Notes under the pieces: generated by a model | What the model was told of the DNA's origin: nothing | Database searches by the model: none | The model's input: only the letters and a program-made list of their open reading frames with translations | Assembly (NCBI RefSeq): GCF_003313395.1 | Contig: NZ_QNFZ01000079.1 | Coordinates: 1-38,286, forward strand | Source of the DNA: Nonomuraea lactucae | GTDB taxonomy: Bacteria > Actinomycetota > Actinomycetes > Streptosporangiales > Streptosporangiaceae | Direction: 5' to 3' | DNA length: 38,286 nt | In this document: one piece after another, positions 28,848 to 37,034 of the stretch | How the letters are laid out: the number at the start of each line of letters is the position of its first letter | Numbering within the stretch: the first letter of the stretch is position 1 | Program-made: the position numbers and the translations under genes

Positions 28848-31793
28848 ATGGAACCACTGTCCGCGGCGCCCGTATCCCCCAGCACGGTCAGGTTCGGTGT
28901 GCTGGGTCCTCTGGCGGTGTGGGAGAACTCTCGTCAGTTGCCGGTCGCGGGTGTCAAACGCCGGATGCTGCTGGCCACGTTGCTGCTCAGGCCCAACCTG
29001 GAGGTGCCGTCCGACCGGCTCGCCGCGGCACTGTGGCCGGACCCCGCCCCGCGCTCGGCGATGGCGAACCTGCGCACCTACGTGTCGGAACTGCGGGCGA
29101 TCCTCCCGCCGATCGCCGGTGAGCCGCGCATCCGGCGCCACCCCGCGGGATACTCGATCGCCATCGCCTCCGGCGAGCTGGACCTCGACCTGTTCGACGA
29201 CTTGATCCGGCAGGCGGGCGACGCCAGTGGCGTCGGCCGGATCGACGAGTCGCTGCGCCTGCTCAAGAGCGCTGTGGGGCTGTGCCGGGGGGAGCCGTTG
29301 GAAGACCTTCCGGACATGCCCGCCTGGCAGGCGGAGAAGGCCCGGATCATCGAACGGCGGCTGACCGCGCTGGAGCAGATGTGCGCCCACCAGTTCGCTC
29401 TCGGCCGGCACGCCGACACCATCGCCGAGGTGAGAAGCCTCATCGTGGCCCACCCGCTGCATGAGGGGCTGTGGCGCCAGTTGCTGCTGGCGCTGCACGC
29501 CACCGGCCGCCAGGCCGAAGCCCTGGAGGCCTACGCCGAGCTCCGCCGGCAGCTCATCGCCGAACTGGGCACCGAGCCCGGACCGGAGCTGCGCCGCGCC
29601 CACCAGGCCCTCCTGCTGGGCGACACCCCGACGACCGGACAGAAGACCGGCACTGAACGGGCCGTCTTCCCGCTGTGTCAGCTGCCGCCCGATGTGCCCG
29701 ACTTCACCGGACGTGGCGCAGCGGTCAGCGAGCTGATCACGATTCTCGCCGTGGCGGCGGACGGCCGCCCACCCCCCATCGCGGTCACCACAGGCGCTCC
29801 AGGTGTCGGCAAGTCGGCGCTCGCGTTGCACGTCGCGCACACCCTGCGCGCCACGTTCCCCGACGGCCAGCTGTATCTCGATCTGGGCGGCACCGCCGAG
29901 CGGGCCCGCGAACCGGCCGACGTGCTGGTGGAGGTGCTGCGCGCGCTCGGCTTCACCGGCGGTGCCATCCCTCAGGGCCTCGGCGAGCGCTCCGCGCTGT
30001 ACAGATCCCTGCTCGCCGACCGCAGGGTGCTCGTCCTGCTCGACAACGCCGCGCACGCCGAGCAGGTACGGCCGCTGCTGCCGGCCACCTCCGGCACCGC
30101 CACGCTGATCACCAGCCGCTACCAGCTAACCGACCTCCCCGGCGCCCGCCGGGTGGACGTGGACGTCTTCCACCCCGCGGAGGCCGTCGAACTGCTGGCC
30201 CGCATCGCCGGCCCCGAGCGGGCCGCCCGCGAACCAGCCCAGGCCGCCGCCATCGCCCACGCCTGCGGCAACCTGCCCCTGGCCATCCGCATCGCGGGAG
30301 CCAAGCTCAGCGGCCGGCAGTCCTGGCCACTGAGCGTGCTCGGCGAGCGCCTCGACGACGAGTCACGCCGCCTGAGCGAACTGCAGATCGGCAACCTCGG
30401 CGTGCGGCCCAGCTTCGACATGAGCATCCGGCTGCTCGACCCGCAGGCCGCCCGCGCGTTCCGGCTGCTCGGCTCGCTCGGCGCGCAGGAGCTGCCCGGC
30501 TGGGTCGTCGGCCCGCTGCTCGGCCGAGCCGACGCCGACGACGTCCTGGACACCCTGATCGACGCCAACCTGATCCACCCGGTCCGCACCGACGCCATCG
30601 GCCAGCCCCGCTACCGGCTGCACGACCTGCTGCGCCACTACGCCGCCCAAGCCGCCGCGGCCGACCCTGCCCCCGACCGGGACGCGGCCCTGACCCGGCT
30701 GCTCGGCGCCTGGCTCACCCTGGCCGAACGCGCCGCCGGCGGGCTGCCGGCCAGCATCCTGACCACCGCGCCCGGCCACGCCCCCCGCCATGGGCTGCCC
30801 ACGAGCCTGACCGACCGTCTCATGGCCGATCCACTGGCCTGGTTCGACGCCGAACGCCGTCCCCTGCTGGACGCCGTCACGCTGGCCGCCCGGCACGGGC
30901 TGCACGAACTCACCTGGGAGCTGGCCGTCTCCACCATCCCCTATTTCGACCAGCGAAGCCTCTACAACGACTGGCTCAGCAGCCACCGACAGGCATTGCA
31001 CGCCGTGCGCGCAGCCGCGAACCACCGCGGTGAAGCGGCGCTCATGCGCGGGATCAGCCAGGTGTACGTCTACCAGGACCGCTACGAGGACGCACTTGCC
31101 GCCGCCGACGAATCACGCCGGCTCAGCCAGGACATCGGCGACGCCTGGGGCGCGGCGAACGCGACCGTCGGGATGGCGACCGTACACCGCATCCTCGGAC
31201 GCACCACCCAAGCCCTCGACCACTACCAGCGCGCCCTCCCCGCGGTGATCGACGCCGGCGACCACCACCTGGAGGCGCAGATCCGCAGCTCCATCGCCGC
31301 CATCCACCTGGCCGGCAACCGCCCGCAGCATGCGCGGACCTGGTTCGACGACGCCCTGAGGCTGGCCCGCACCCTGCACGACCAGCACCGCGAGGCCAAT
31401 ATCGTCTGCCAGCGCGCCACCCTCCTCATCAGCCAAGGCCGGCGGGCCCGCGCCCTGGACGACCTGCGATGGGCGCTGTCGGTCTTCGAGACGATGCACG
31501 ACGAACGCTGCGCCGCCTACGCCATGCTCGGCCTGGCCCACCTGCACACCCTCCAAGGCGCACGAGCGGACGCCGAAGTGATGCTCGACAGCGCCTGGGC
31601 CATCTTCCGCTGGATCGGCAACCGCCGCGGCCAAGCCGCCACCCTCCAGCGATTCGGCGAGCTGTGGATCGCGCAAGGCATGACCGCCGAAGGCCGCGCC
31701 TGCCTCCAACAGGCCCACCACCTCTCCCGCGACATCGGCGACACCGCACAGGCGACCGTCATCGAGTCCAGCCTGTGGCAACTCAGCGGGTGA
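28848..31793 (+). CDS. SARP-family transcriptional regulator with NB-ARC and TPR domains
   Basis: The 981-residue protein has the AfsR-like layout. An OmpR-type winged helix (about 12-100: VRFGVLGPLAVWENSRQLPVAG) is followed by a bacterial transcriptional activation domain (about 105-250). Then comes an NB-ARC ATPase (about 275-560) with Walker A GAPGVGKS at 316-323, Walker B VLVLLDN and a STAND-like GNLPLAIRIAG motif. TPR-like helical repeats run from about 690 to the end. Such proteins bind direct repeats and activate antibiotic or specialised metabolism genes, often after phosphorylation. AGAGGA precedes ATG 28848. No large biosynthetic cluster adjoins, so the target may be elsewhere, or the ATP-grasp gene nearby. 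Confidence 0.93.
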   Translation: MEPLSAAPVSPSTVRFGVLGPLAVWENSRQLPVAGVKRRMLLATLLLRPNLEVPSDRLAAALWPDPAPRSAMANLRTYVSELRAILPPIAGEPRIRRHPAGYSIAIASGELDLDLFDDLIRQAGDASGVGRIDESLRLLKSAVGLCRGEPLEDLPDMPAWQAEKARIIERRLTALEQMCAHQFALGRHADTIAEVRSLIVAHPLHEGLWRQLLLALHATGRQAEALEAYAELRRQLIAELGTEPGPELRRAHQALLLGDTPTTGQKTGTERAVFPLCQLPPDVPDFTGRGAAVSELITILAVAADGRPPPIAVTTGAPGVGKSALALHVAHTLRATFPDGQLYLDLGGTAERAREPADVLVEVLRALGFTGGAIPQGLGERSALYRSLLADRRVLVLLDNAAHAEQVRPLLPATSGTATLITSRYQLTDLPGARRVDVDVFHPAEAVELLARIAGPERAAREPAQAAAIAHACGNLPLAIRIAGAKLSGRQSWPLSVLGERLDDESRRLSELQIGNLGVRPSFDMSIRLLDPQAARAFRLLGSLGAQELPGWVVGPLLGRADADDVLDTLIDANLIHPVRTDAIGQPRYRLHDLLRHYAAQAAAADPAPDRDAALTRLLGAWLTLAERAAGGLPASILTTAPGHAPRHGLPTSLTDRLMADPLAWFDAERRPLLDAVTLAARHGLHELTWELAVSTIPYFDQRSLYNDWLSSHRQALHAVRAAANHRGEAALMRGISQVYVYQDRYEDALAAADESRRLSQDIGDAWGAANATVGMATVHRILGRTTQALDHYQRALPAVIDAGDHHLEAQIRSSIAAIHLAGNRPQHARTWFDDALRLARTLHDQHREANIVCQRATLLISQGRRARALDDLRWALSVFETMHDERCAAYAMLGLAHLHTLQGARADAEVMLDSAWAIFRWIGNRRGQAATLQRFGELWIAQGMTAEGRACLQQAHHLSRDIGDTAQATVIESSLWQLSG

Positions 31794-31833
31794 TCGCCTC
31801 AGCGATGGCGGCGGCGACGTGATGACGCCGTCT

Positions 31834-32253
31834 TCACCGTGCCCCTCCCCCCCTGCCACGAGCGCGCAACCGGCGCGCACGCAGGACGATGCCCGCCACG
31901 ACGACGAGGGTCATGGCGCCGATCACATACGGATCCCTGGCGGCACCGCCGAGGTCCAGATCGATCGCGTGGTTCAGGGTGTGCACGGCGCTGGCCACGC
32001 CGAGGCCGACCAGCGCGACGAGAACGGCGTCCCGGACCCACAGCGCAGCCAGCAGGGCCGCTGCGACTCCCATGTGGTAGGCGCCCAGGTCGTGCAGGAA
32101 GTGCTCATGATTGGGATAGCCGGCGAACTCCGAGAACGACTGAGGCCACCCCCACATCCAGACGCCGAAAGCCAGCGTGTACGCCGCGCCGGCTGTCACT
32201 ATCACCTTCGTGGCGCCACGGCCCCACCCGGTGCCCGCGGTGCTGCTCGCCAT
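31834..32253 (-). CDS. Four-helix integral membrane protein, unknown function
   Basis: The 139-residue protein has four hydrophobic segments (about 16-35, 56-78, 80-98, 108-126) and a basic tail. Between helices 1 and 2 is GWPQSFSEFAGYPNHEHFLHDLGAYHMGVA with several His and Asp; HTLNHAIDLD follows helix 3. The histidine pattern suggests a metal- or haem-related membrane family, but I do not recognise it firmly. AAGGAGG at ideal distance fixes ATG 32253. It converges on the SARP gene with 40 bp between stops and lies on the same strand as the ATP-grasp gene, 114 bp downstream. Confidence 0.75.
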   Translation of the reverse strand: MASSTAGTGWGRGATKVIVTAGAAYTLAFGVWMWGWPQSFSEFAGYPNHEHFLHDLGAYHMGVAAALLAALWVRDAVLVALVGLGVASAVHTLNHAIDLDLGGAARDPYVIGAMTLVVVAGIVLRARRLRARGRGGGAR

Positions 32254-32367
32254 GACCACTCCTCCTTCCTTCTGGAACACCTGTCCTCGACGTCGGTCTC
32301 GACCGGTCGCTTGAAGGACGGACGAGCGCTTCCGGATGTGACAGCGGCCGGGCGCGCTGACCCGCGG

Positions 32368-33630
32368 TCAGGCGAACTCGACCAGCCGGTCCGCGGTGTC
32401 GAGCGTGCGTTCCAGAGCCTCGACATCGGGCGCGACGAAGATGAACCAGCCCAATCGGCCGATGGAGTCCGTCGCCTGAGGGATGGCCTCGCCGGGCTCG
32501 TAGAGCAACGCCGACGACGAGTACCCCATCAGGCGCCGCGCCTGGTCGAGCCCGCGCACCTCGGTGTACCGCGTCAGACCCGGACGAACGACGAACCTGA
32601 CACCCGCCGCCATCGCGGGCTCCGGGGCCGCCTGGTAAGGGGCCGGCGGCTTCCCGGTGAGGCAATCGACGAACACGCGAGGCAGGTCCACTCCGAACGC
32701 CAGGCGCAGCAGCGTGCAGATGTTGTCGCCCGGGAGCCGGGCGCCGACCTCCATCAGCACCGGACCTCGCGCATCGATGCGGACCTCCGCGTGGAAGACG
32801 CCGAGTCGCAGACCGAGCACCCGGATGATGTCCTCGACGTAACCGGTGAGGTCCGGATGGTGCCCCATGGACGCGGCCGTCTGGACGATGTGTCCGGTCT
32901 CGACGAAGTGCGGCGCCTGACCGAGCCGCTTGCGGGTGACACTGACGATCGATGGCCCCTCGGTCGAGATGTAGCCCTCGACGCTGTATTCCGGCCCGTC
33001 GATGTACTCCTCGACGAGGGCCGGTCTCTGCGATGGACGCCCGAGAGTGTCCGCCGTGGTGTCGGCGATCGCCTCCACCGCCGCGCGGACCTCGGCGACC
33101 GAGGAAGCCTTACGCACCAGCACGCTGCCGGACAGGTCGACCGGCTTGACCACGCAGGGCAGTGCGACCTCCCGGGCAGCCGTTTCCGCGTCGGCCCGCA
33201 GGCGCGGCAGGTCCGTGGACGTCTCGACGACAATGAACCGGGGGACACGGATCCCGGCGCGCCTCAGGCTCTCGCGCATCAGGTGCTTGTAGCGCAGCCG
33301 CAACGCCGAGTCCTCCTGGAGGCCGGGCAGCCCGAGTTCCGCCGCGATACGCGCGGCGAGCGGAACGAAGAACTCGAAGCCTGGAATCACGGCGTCGAAG
33401 GGCAACTGCCGGTGGCTGCGCAGGACCGCGGCCAGTACTGATTCCTCATCGTTTTCCTCATCGTTCTCGTCGACGAGGAGCAGTTCGTCCACGAGGCTCC
33501 GCTCGGCTTCGGTCAGGAAGCGCTCGTCGCGGTGGGCGGTGACCACGGTCACCCGGTGACCGGCTTTCCTCGCGGAATCAATGAGCAGTGCACCCGCCGA
33601 GACGGGCTCGATGATCAGTACATGACTCAT
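32368..33630 (-). CDS. ATP-grasp ligase
   Basis: The 420-residue protein has an N-terminal Rossmann-like preATP-grasp domain (MSHVLIIEPVSAGALLIDSARKAGHRV) and an ATP-grasp domain. LPCVVKPVDLSGSVLV is the ATP-binding lysine strand, ALVEEYIDGPEYSVEGY the hinge, and HAEVRIDARGPVLMEVGARLPGDNI carries the metal-binding Glu and Asn. The C-terminal 100 residues are a mixed domain as in carboxylate-amine ligases of the BacD/carnosine-synthase type. Such enzymes join a carboxylate to an amino group through an acyl phosphate. GGGAGAA before ATG 33630 supports the start. The divergent neighbour is a ruined glutamine-synthetase-like gene, itself another ATP-dependent amide-forming type, so the two may have belonged to one pathway. 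Confidence 0.87.
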   Translation of the reverse strand: MSHVLIIEPVSAGALLIDSARKAGHRVTVVTAHRDERFLTEAERSLVDELLLVDENDEENDEESVLAAVLRSHRQLPFDAVIPGFEFFVPLAARIAAELGLPGLQEDSALRLRYKHLMRESLRRAGIRVPRFIVVETSTDLPRLRADAETAAREVALPCVVKPVDLSGSVLVRKASSVAEVRAAVEAIADTTADTLGRPSQRPALVEEYIDGPEYSVEGYISTEGPSIVSVTRKRLGQAPHFVETGHIVQTAASMGHHPDLTGYVEDIIRVLGLRLGVFHAEVRIDARGPVLMEVGARLPGDNICTLLRLAFGVDLPRVFVDCLTGKPPAPYQAAPEPAMAAGVRFVVRPGLTRYTEVRGLDQARRLMGYSSSALLYEPGEAIPQATDSIGRLGWFIFVAPDVEALERTLDTADRLVEFA

Positions 33631-33686
33631 GTGGGGTTCTCCCAATCGACGAATCAGGTGCGACTTCCTTGGGTTGACACCGACCT

Positions 33687-33732
33687 GCCGGTGGCACGTC
33701 CGCAGGGACGGCAGACAGGGCGTGCCACCGGC
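33687..33732. repeat. 12-bp perfect inverted repeat (first of two)
   Basis: GCCGGTGGCACG (33687-33698) and CGTGCCACCGGC (33721-33732) are exact reverse complements around a 22-base loop. It lies in the gap between the ATP-grasp gene and the glutamine-synthetase relic. It could be a terminator, a transposon end or an operator. Confidence 0.6.
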
Positions 33733-33745
33733 GGGGCCGGAGTCA

Positions 33746-33780
33746 GCCGCCCGGCGATCGTGCCGGGATCGCCGGGCGGC
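33746..33780. repeat. 14-bp perfect inverted repeat (second of two)
   Basis: GCCGCCCGGCGATC (33746-33759) and GATCGCCGGGCGGC (33767-33780) pair without mismatch around the loop GTGCCGG, 14 bp after the first repeat and 10 bp before the remaining ATG of the glutamine-synthetase relic. As RNA it is a very stable stem. Confidence 0.65.
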
Positions 33781-33790
33781 AGCCGGCGGA

Positions 33791-34927
33791 ATGGACGCGG
33801 GCCTGCCAGACATCTTGGTCACCCCGGACCTGGACACCCTCGCCCCGCTGCCGTGGGAACCCGGTGTCGCCTGGTGCATCGGCGACGTCACCGACCCGGC
33901 GACCGGAGACTCCGCGCCGGAGTCGCCCCGCGACCTGCTGCGCTCCGTGCTCTGACGGCTCGGAGAAGCCGGAATGCGGCCCGTCGTCGGACCCGAACTG
34001 GAGTACTTCCTCCTCGAACCCGCCCCGGGAACCGCCACCGGATGGCGGCGCAGCCCGGACGACGTCGACGGAGCCGGCTACAGCGTGGGTCTGCGCGCGG
34101 ATCCGGGCAACCACCTGCTGCGCACCCTGCGCCACCTGCGCGACCTCGGTATCGGTGCCGTCACCGCCAACCACGAGTACGACAGTGGCCAGCACGAGAT
34201 CAATCTGATCCACTCTGACGCGCTGGACGCCGCCGACCGTGCCTTCCGCTTCAAGGCCGCCGTAAAGGAGCTCGCCCGCAAGGAAGGAAAGCTGGCCACC
34301 TTCATGGCCAAGCCGTACAACGACGCCGTGGGCTCCGGCTTCCACCTCCACCTGTCCTGTGAGGACGAGCACGGCAGGAACACCTTCGACGCCCCGTCCG
34401 CCCCGTACGGTCTCTCGGACACCGCGCGCCACGCCATCGCCGGTGTCCTGGCCCACGCCCCGGCGCTGGCCGCGCTGCTCAACCCCACGGTCAACTCGTA
34501 CAAGCGCTTCGGCCCCGGCAGTTACGCCCCCTGGCTCATCGACTGGGGTCTGGACAACCGCACCGCCATGCTCCGCGTCCCGCCGGAGCGAGGACCCGGC
34601 GCTCGCCTGGAGGTGCGGCTCGGTGACGCCGGCGCCAACCCCTATCTGGCGATCGCCGCTGTCGCCGCCGCGATCCTGCTCGGCGTCCAGGAGGGCAAGG
34701 AACCGCCCGCGCCGCTGGAGGGCGCGGGCTACGACCCGGAGAAGGCTCCGGTCCTCCCCATGAACATGCCCGCCGCCCTCGACGCGCTGGAGGCTGATGA
34801 GCCGCTCGTCGAAGTGCTCGGCAAGGAATTCACCTCATCCTTCCTCGCTTTCAAACGCAACGAGGTCGAACGCTTCGCGCGCCATGTCACCGACTGGGAG
34901 TTCACCGAGTACGCCTACCACCTCTGA
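33791..34927 (+). pseudogene. Glutamine-synthetase-like gene, 5'-truncated and with in-frame TGA
   Basis: From 33791 the frame reads MDAGLPDILVTPDLDTLAP then PWEPGVAWCIGDVTDPATG, the end of the N-terminal domain of GlnA-like proteins; the 80-100 residues before it are missing. TGA at 33953-33955 interrupts the same frame after RDLLRSVL. The text resumes unbroken as RLGEAG and MRPVVGPELEYFLLEP and runs through the catalytic domain: NHEYDSGQHEINL, AVGSGFHLHLS, NSYKRFGPGSYAP and NRTAMLRVP. ATG 33974 behind GGAGAAG could still give a 317-residue catalytic fragment, but the N-terminal domain supplies part of the active site. It resembles gamma-glutamyl-polyamine-type synthetases as much as true glutamine synthetase. 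Confidence 0.85.
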
Positions 34928-34965
34928 CTTCCCGGAGCGCCGTGATCCGGCCTGGGAGATCGCCG

Positions 34966-35382
34966 TCACCTCCGCTTGGGCGCCATCGCGGTGATCGTGG
35001 TGCCCCCGCCGAGCATGCTGTTGACCGATAGTCTGCCGCCCACCTCGGCGAACGCGGCCCGCATCCGGTCGAGGCCCGGCCCGGTCCGGCTCTGGTCGAA
35101 GCCCTGGCCGTTGTCGCTCACCGTCATGCGCCACCCGCCACTGCCCCCGGTCACCGCGATCGACACGGTGCGGGCGCCGCTGTGCCGCTCGACATTGGCC
35201 AGCGCTTCACCGAGCACGGCCAGCACGGCGCGTGCGACGCAGTCGGGGACGTCGGCGGCGGGCAGCGCCCACGTCTCCACCCGGATTCCGGTGCGCTCCG
35301 ACCACCGTTCCAGCTCGTTCGCCAGTTCCTCGGCCGGGCAGGCTGCCTCGCGCCACGTCAGTTGGACCGCGGAGTCAGTCAT
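34966..35382 (-). CDS. Stand-alone histidine-kinase-type ATPase domain (HATPase)
   Basis: The 138-residue protein contains only a GHKL ATP-binding domain: N box LGEALANVERHSGA, G1 box DNGQGF, GPGLDRMRAAFAEVGG and G2 box GGGTTI. This is the catalytic end of NarL-system sensor kinases (as in DesK/NreB types), but the sensor, membrane and dimerisation-histidine parts are missing. AGGGA about 7 nt before ATG 35382 suggests it is expressed as such; an open frame extends upstream to 35496 without family similarity. It could be an anti-sigma-like kinase or the surviving end of a kinase gene. No response regulator is adjacent. Confidence 0.8.
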   Translation of the reverse strand: MTDSAVQLTWREAACPAEELANELERWSERTGIRVETWALPAADVPDCVARAVLAVLGEALANVERHSGARTVSIAVTGGSGGWRMTVSDNGQGFDQSRTGPGLDRMRAAFAEVGGRLSVNSMLGGGTTITAMAPKRR

Positions 35383-35797
35383 GATCGTTCCCTGGTGTGA
35401 ACCGCATGGGATTCCTCGTCTCAGTGCGCCATTTTCGTCCGGCAGCACGCACATTACGTAGCCCTGGCGCGGCTTTCTGTGGCGGAATTCATGCACCGAA
35501 GGTGACCAACGTCATATCAGTGATCTAGGGCTTGTGTTCAAAAGTGCATAGCCATTTAGGCGGCTGCGTGAGTGGGCTATCGGTGGAGAGAACGGGGGAC
35601 GTCATGCGGTTGAGCGCGCGCAGCAGAAGGCGTCGGACGTGATGCTGGGGGCGGATGGCCCGGCGGCGTAGGGAGCCGACGTTCGCGATGGACCTCGTTG
35701 ATCTCGTGGATGCCATGGCATAACCGTAGGAAGCGCCGCCATTGCGGCAGCAAGCAGGTATTCAGGCTGGAATGTGCGAAGGGTATGGTGAGGACTT
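35383..35797. other. 415-bp region without a supportable gene
   Basis: It separates the HATPase gene (minus) from the molybdate operon (plus). About 35500-35560 is AT-richer than its surroundings. ATAGCC and GGCTAT form a 6-bp inverted repeat at about 35549-35577. Short minus-strand frames (for example 35525-35716) show no recognisable family and uneven codon use, so I do not call them. TATGGT at about 35785 could be the -10 region of the molybdate operon, close to its GTG start. Confidence 0.5.
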
Positions 35798-36208
35798 GTG
35801 ACGACGTTTCGGATCAGCGAGGCCGCCGCGCTGCTCGGGGTCAGCTCCGACACCGTCCGCCGCTGGGTGGACTCCGGACGCCTGCCGGCCGACCGGGACG
35901 AGCACGGCCACCGGCAGGTGAGCGGCGCGCATCTGGCCGCCTTCGCCCGTTCCCAGGTCGAGACGGTCGATGGAGGTCGCTCCTCGGCGCGCAATCGCTT
36001 TCGCGGGATCGTGACGGAGGTGATCCGGGATGCGGTGATGGCGCAGGTGGAGATAGCCGCGGGGCCGTTCCGGGTGGTGTCGCTGATGAGCCGCCAGGCC
36101 GCGGACGAGCTCGGCCTGGAGGTGGGGGTGGTGGCGGTCGCCGTGATCAAGTCCACCAACGTCGTCGTGGAGATCCCCGGCCACGAACGCGTGGCCAGTA
36201 GCCAGTGA
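35798..36208 (+). CDS. Molybdate-responsive HTH-TOBE regulator
   Basis: The 136-residue protein joins a MerR/excisionase-type helix-turn-helix (residues 3-50: FRISEAAALLGVSSDTVRRWVDSGRLPADRDEHGHRQ, in parts) to a single TOBE/Mop domain (about 65-132: RNRFRGIVTEVIRDAVMAQVEIAAG and VGVVAVAVIKSTNVVVE). TOBE domains of this type bind molybdate or tungstate. It is therefore a compact metal-sensing DNA-binding protein that should control the modABC genes following it with a 13-bp gap. GGTGAGGA before GTG 35798 supports the start. It differs from classical ModE, which has a winged helix and paired TOBE domains. Confidence 0.88.
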   Translation: MTTFRISEAAALLGVSSDTVRRWVDSGRLPADRDEHGHRQVSGAHLAAFARSQVETVDGGRSSARNRFRGIVTEVIRDAVMAQVEIAAGPFRVVSLMSRQAADELGLEVGVVAVAVIKSTNVVVEIPGHERVASSQ

Positions 36209-36221
36209 GGAGCCCTCCTTG

Positions 36222-37028
36222 GTGTTCAGTCGTTCCTCCCGGTGGGTCGTCGCCCTGCCCGCCGCGCTCGCACTGGGGCTGTCGGGATGCGGCTCCGGTG
36301 ACCCGGCTGCCTCCCCGAACTCCGCTTCCGCGTCGGCCTCCGCTGCCGGAGGCGGGGCCAAGGAGCTGACGGTGTTCGCGGCGGCGTCGCTGACCGGCAC
36401 CTTCACCGAGCTCGGCAAGGGCTTCGAGGCCGCCCACCCGGGTACGACGGTGAAGTTCAACTTCGGCTCCAGTGCCACCCTGGCGCAGCAGATCACCCAG
36501 GGTGCGCCGGCCGATGTGTTCGCCGCGGCCAGCCCGGCCACCATGAAGACGGTGACCGACGCGTCGTCGGCGAGCGCGCCGACCACGTTCGTGCGCAACA
36601 AGCTGCAGATCGCCGTGCCCGCGGACAACCCGGCCAAGGTGGACGAGCTGAAGGATCTGGCGGATCCGAAGGTGAAGGTGGCGCTCTGCGCCGAGCAGGT
36701 GCCGTGCGGGGCCGCCGCGATCAAGGCGCTGGACGCGGCCGGGCTGAAGGTCACCCCTGTCACGTTGGAGCAGGACGTCAAGGCCACGCTGACCAAGGTC
36801 GAGCTGGGCGAGGTGGACGCGGCGCTCGTCTACAGGACCGACGTGATCGCCTCGGCGGGCAAGGTCAAGGGCATCGCCTTCCCCGAGGCCGACAAGGCGA
36901 TCAACGACTACCCGATCGCGACACTGGCCAAGGCGCCGGCCGGTGACCTGGCCAAGCAGTTCGTGGATCTGGTGCTGTCGCAGCAGGGCAGGGACGTGCT
37001 GACCAAGGCCGGCTTCGAGGCGCCCTGA
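36222..37028 (+). CDS. modA: Molybdate ABC transporter substrate-binding lipoprotein
   Basis: The 268-residue protein has a lipoprotein signal with lipobox LSGC (lipidated Cys23), an Ala/Ser linker, then the ModA fold: ELTVFAAASLTGTFTELGKGFEAAHPG and FNFGSSATLAQQITQGAPADVFAAAS. These hold the conserved serines that bind the oxyanion. VELGEVDAALVYRTDV and DYPIATL follow the family to the end. It captures molybdate outside the membrane for ModB. GAGGAG at 36207-36212 is well spaced for GTG 36222; a TTG codon directly before it is less likely. Confidence 0.94.
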   Translation: MFSRSSRWVVALPAALALGLSGCGSGDPAASPNSASASASAAGGGAKELTVFAAASLTGTFTELGKGFEAAHPGTTVKFNFGSSATLAQQITQGAPADVFAAASPATMKTVTDASSASAPTTFVRNKLQIAVPADNPAKVDELKDLADPKVKVALCAEQVPCGAAAIKALDAAGLKVTPVTLEQDVKATLTKVELGEVDAALVYRTDVIASAGKVKGIAFPEADKAINDYPIATLAKAPAGDLAKQFVDLVLSQQGRDVLTKAGFEAP

Positions 37029-37034
37029 CCGCGT

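Noticed and set aside
33953-33955. In-frame TGA in the synthetase relic read as selenocysteine
   Set aside because: No SECIS-like reason, the position is an ordinary helix residue in the family, and the gene lacks its N-terminus anyway.
28848-34927. A complete biosynthetic gene cluster around the SARP regulator
   Set aside because: Only one intact ATP-grasp ligase and a ruined synthetase-like gene are present; there is no core scaffold enzyme, precursor peptide or exporter.
35525-35716. A 63-codon minus-strand frame that might be a transposase end
   Set aside because: No recognisable family, no ribosome site and no terminal inverted repeats could be tied to it.
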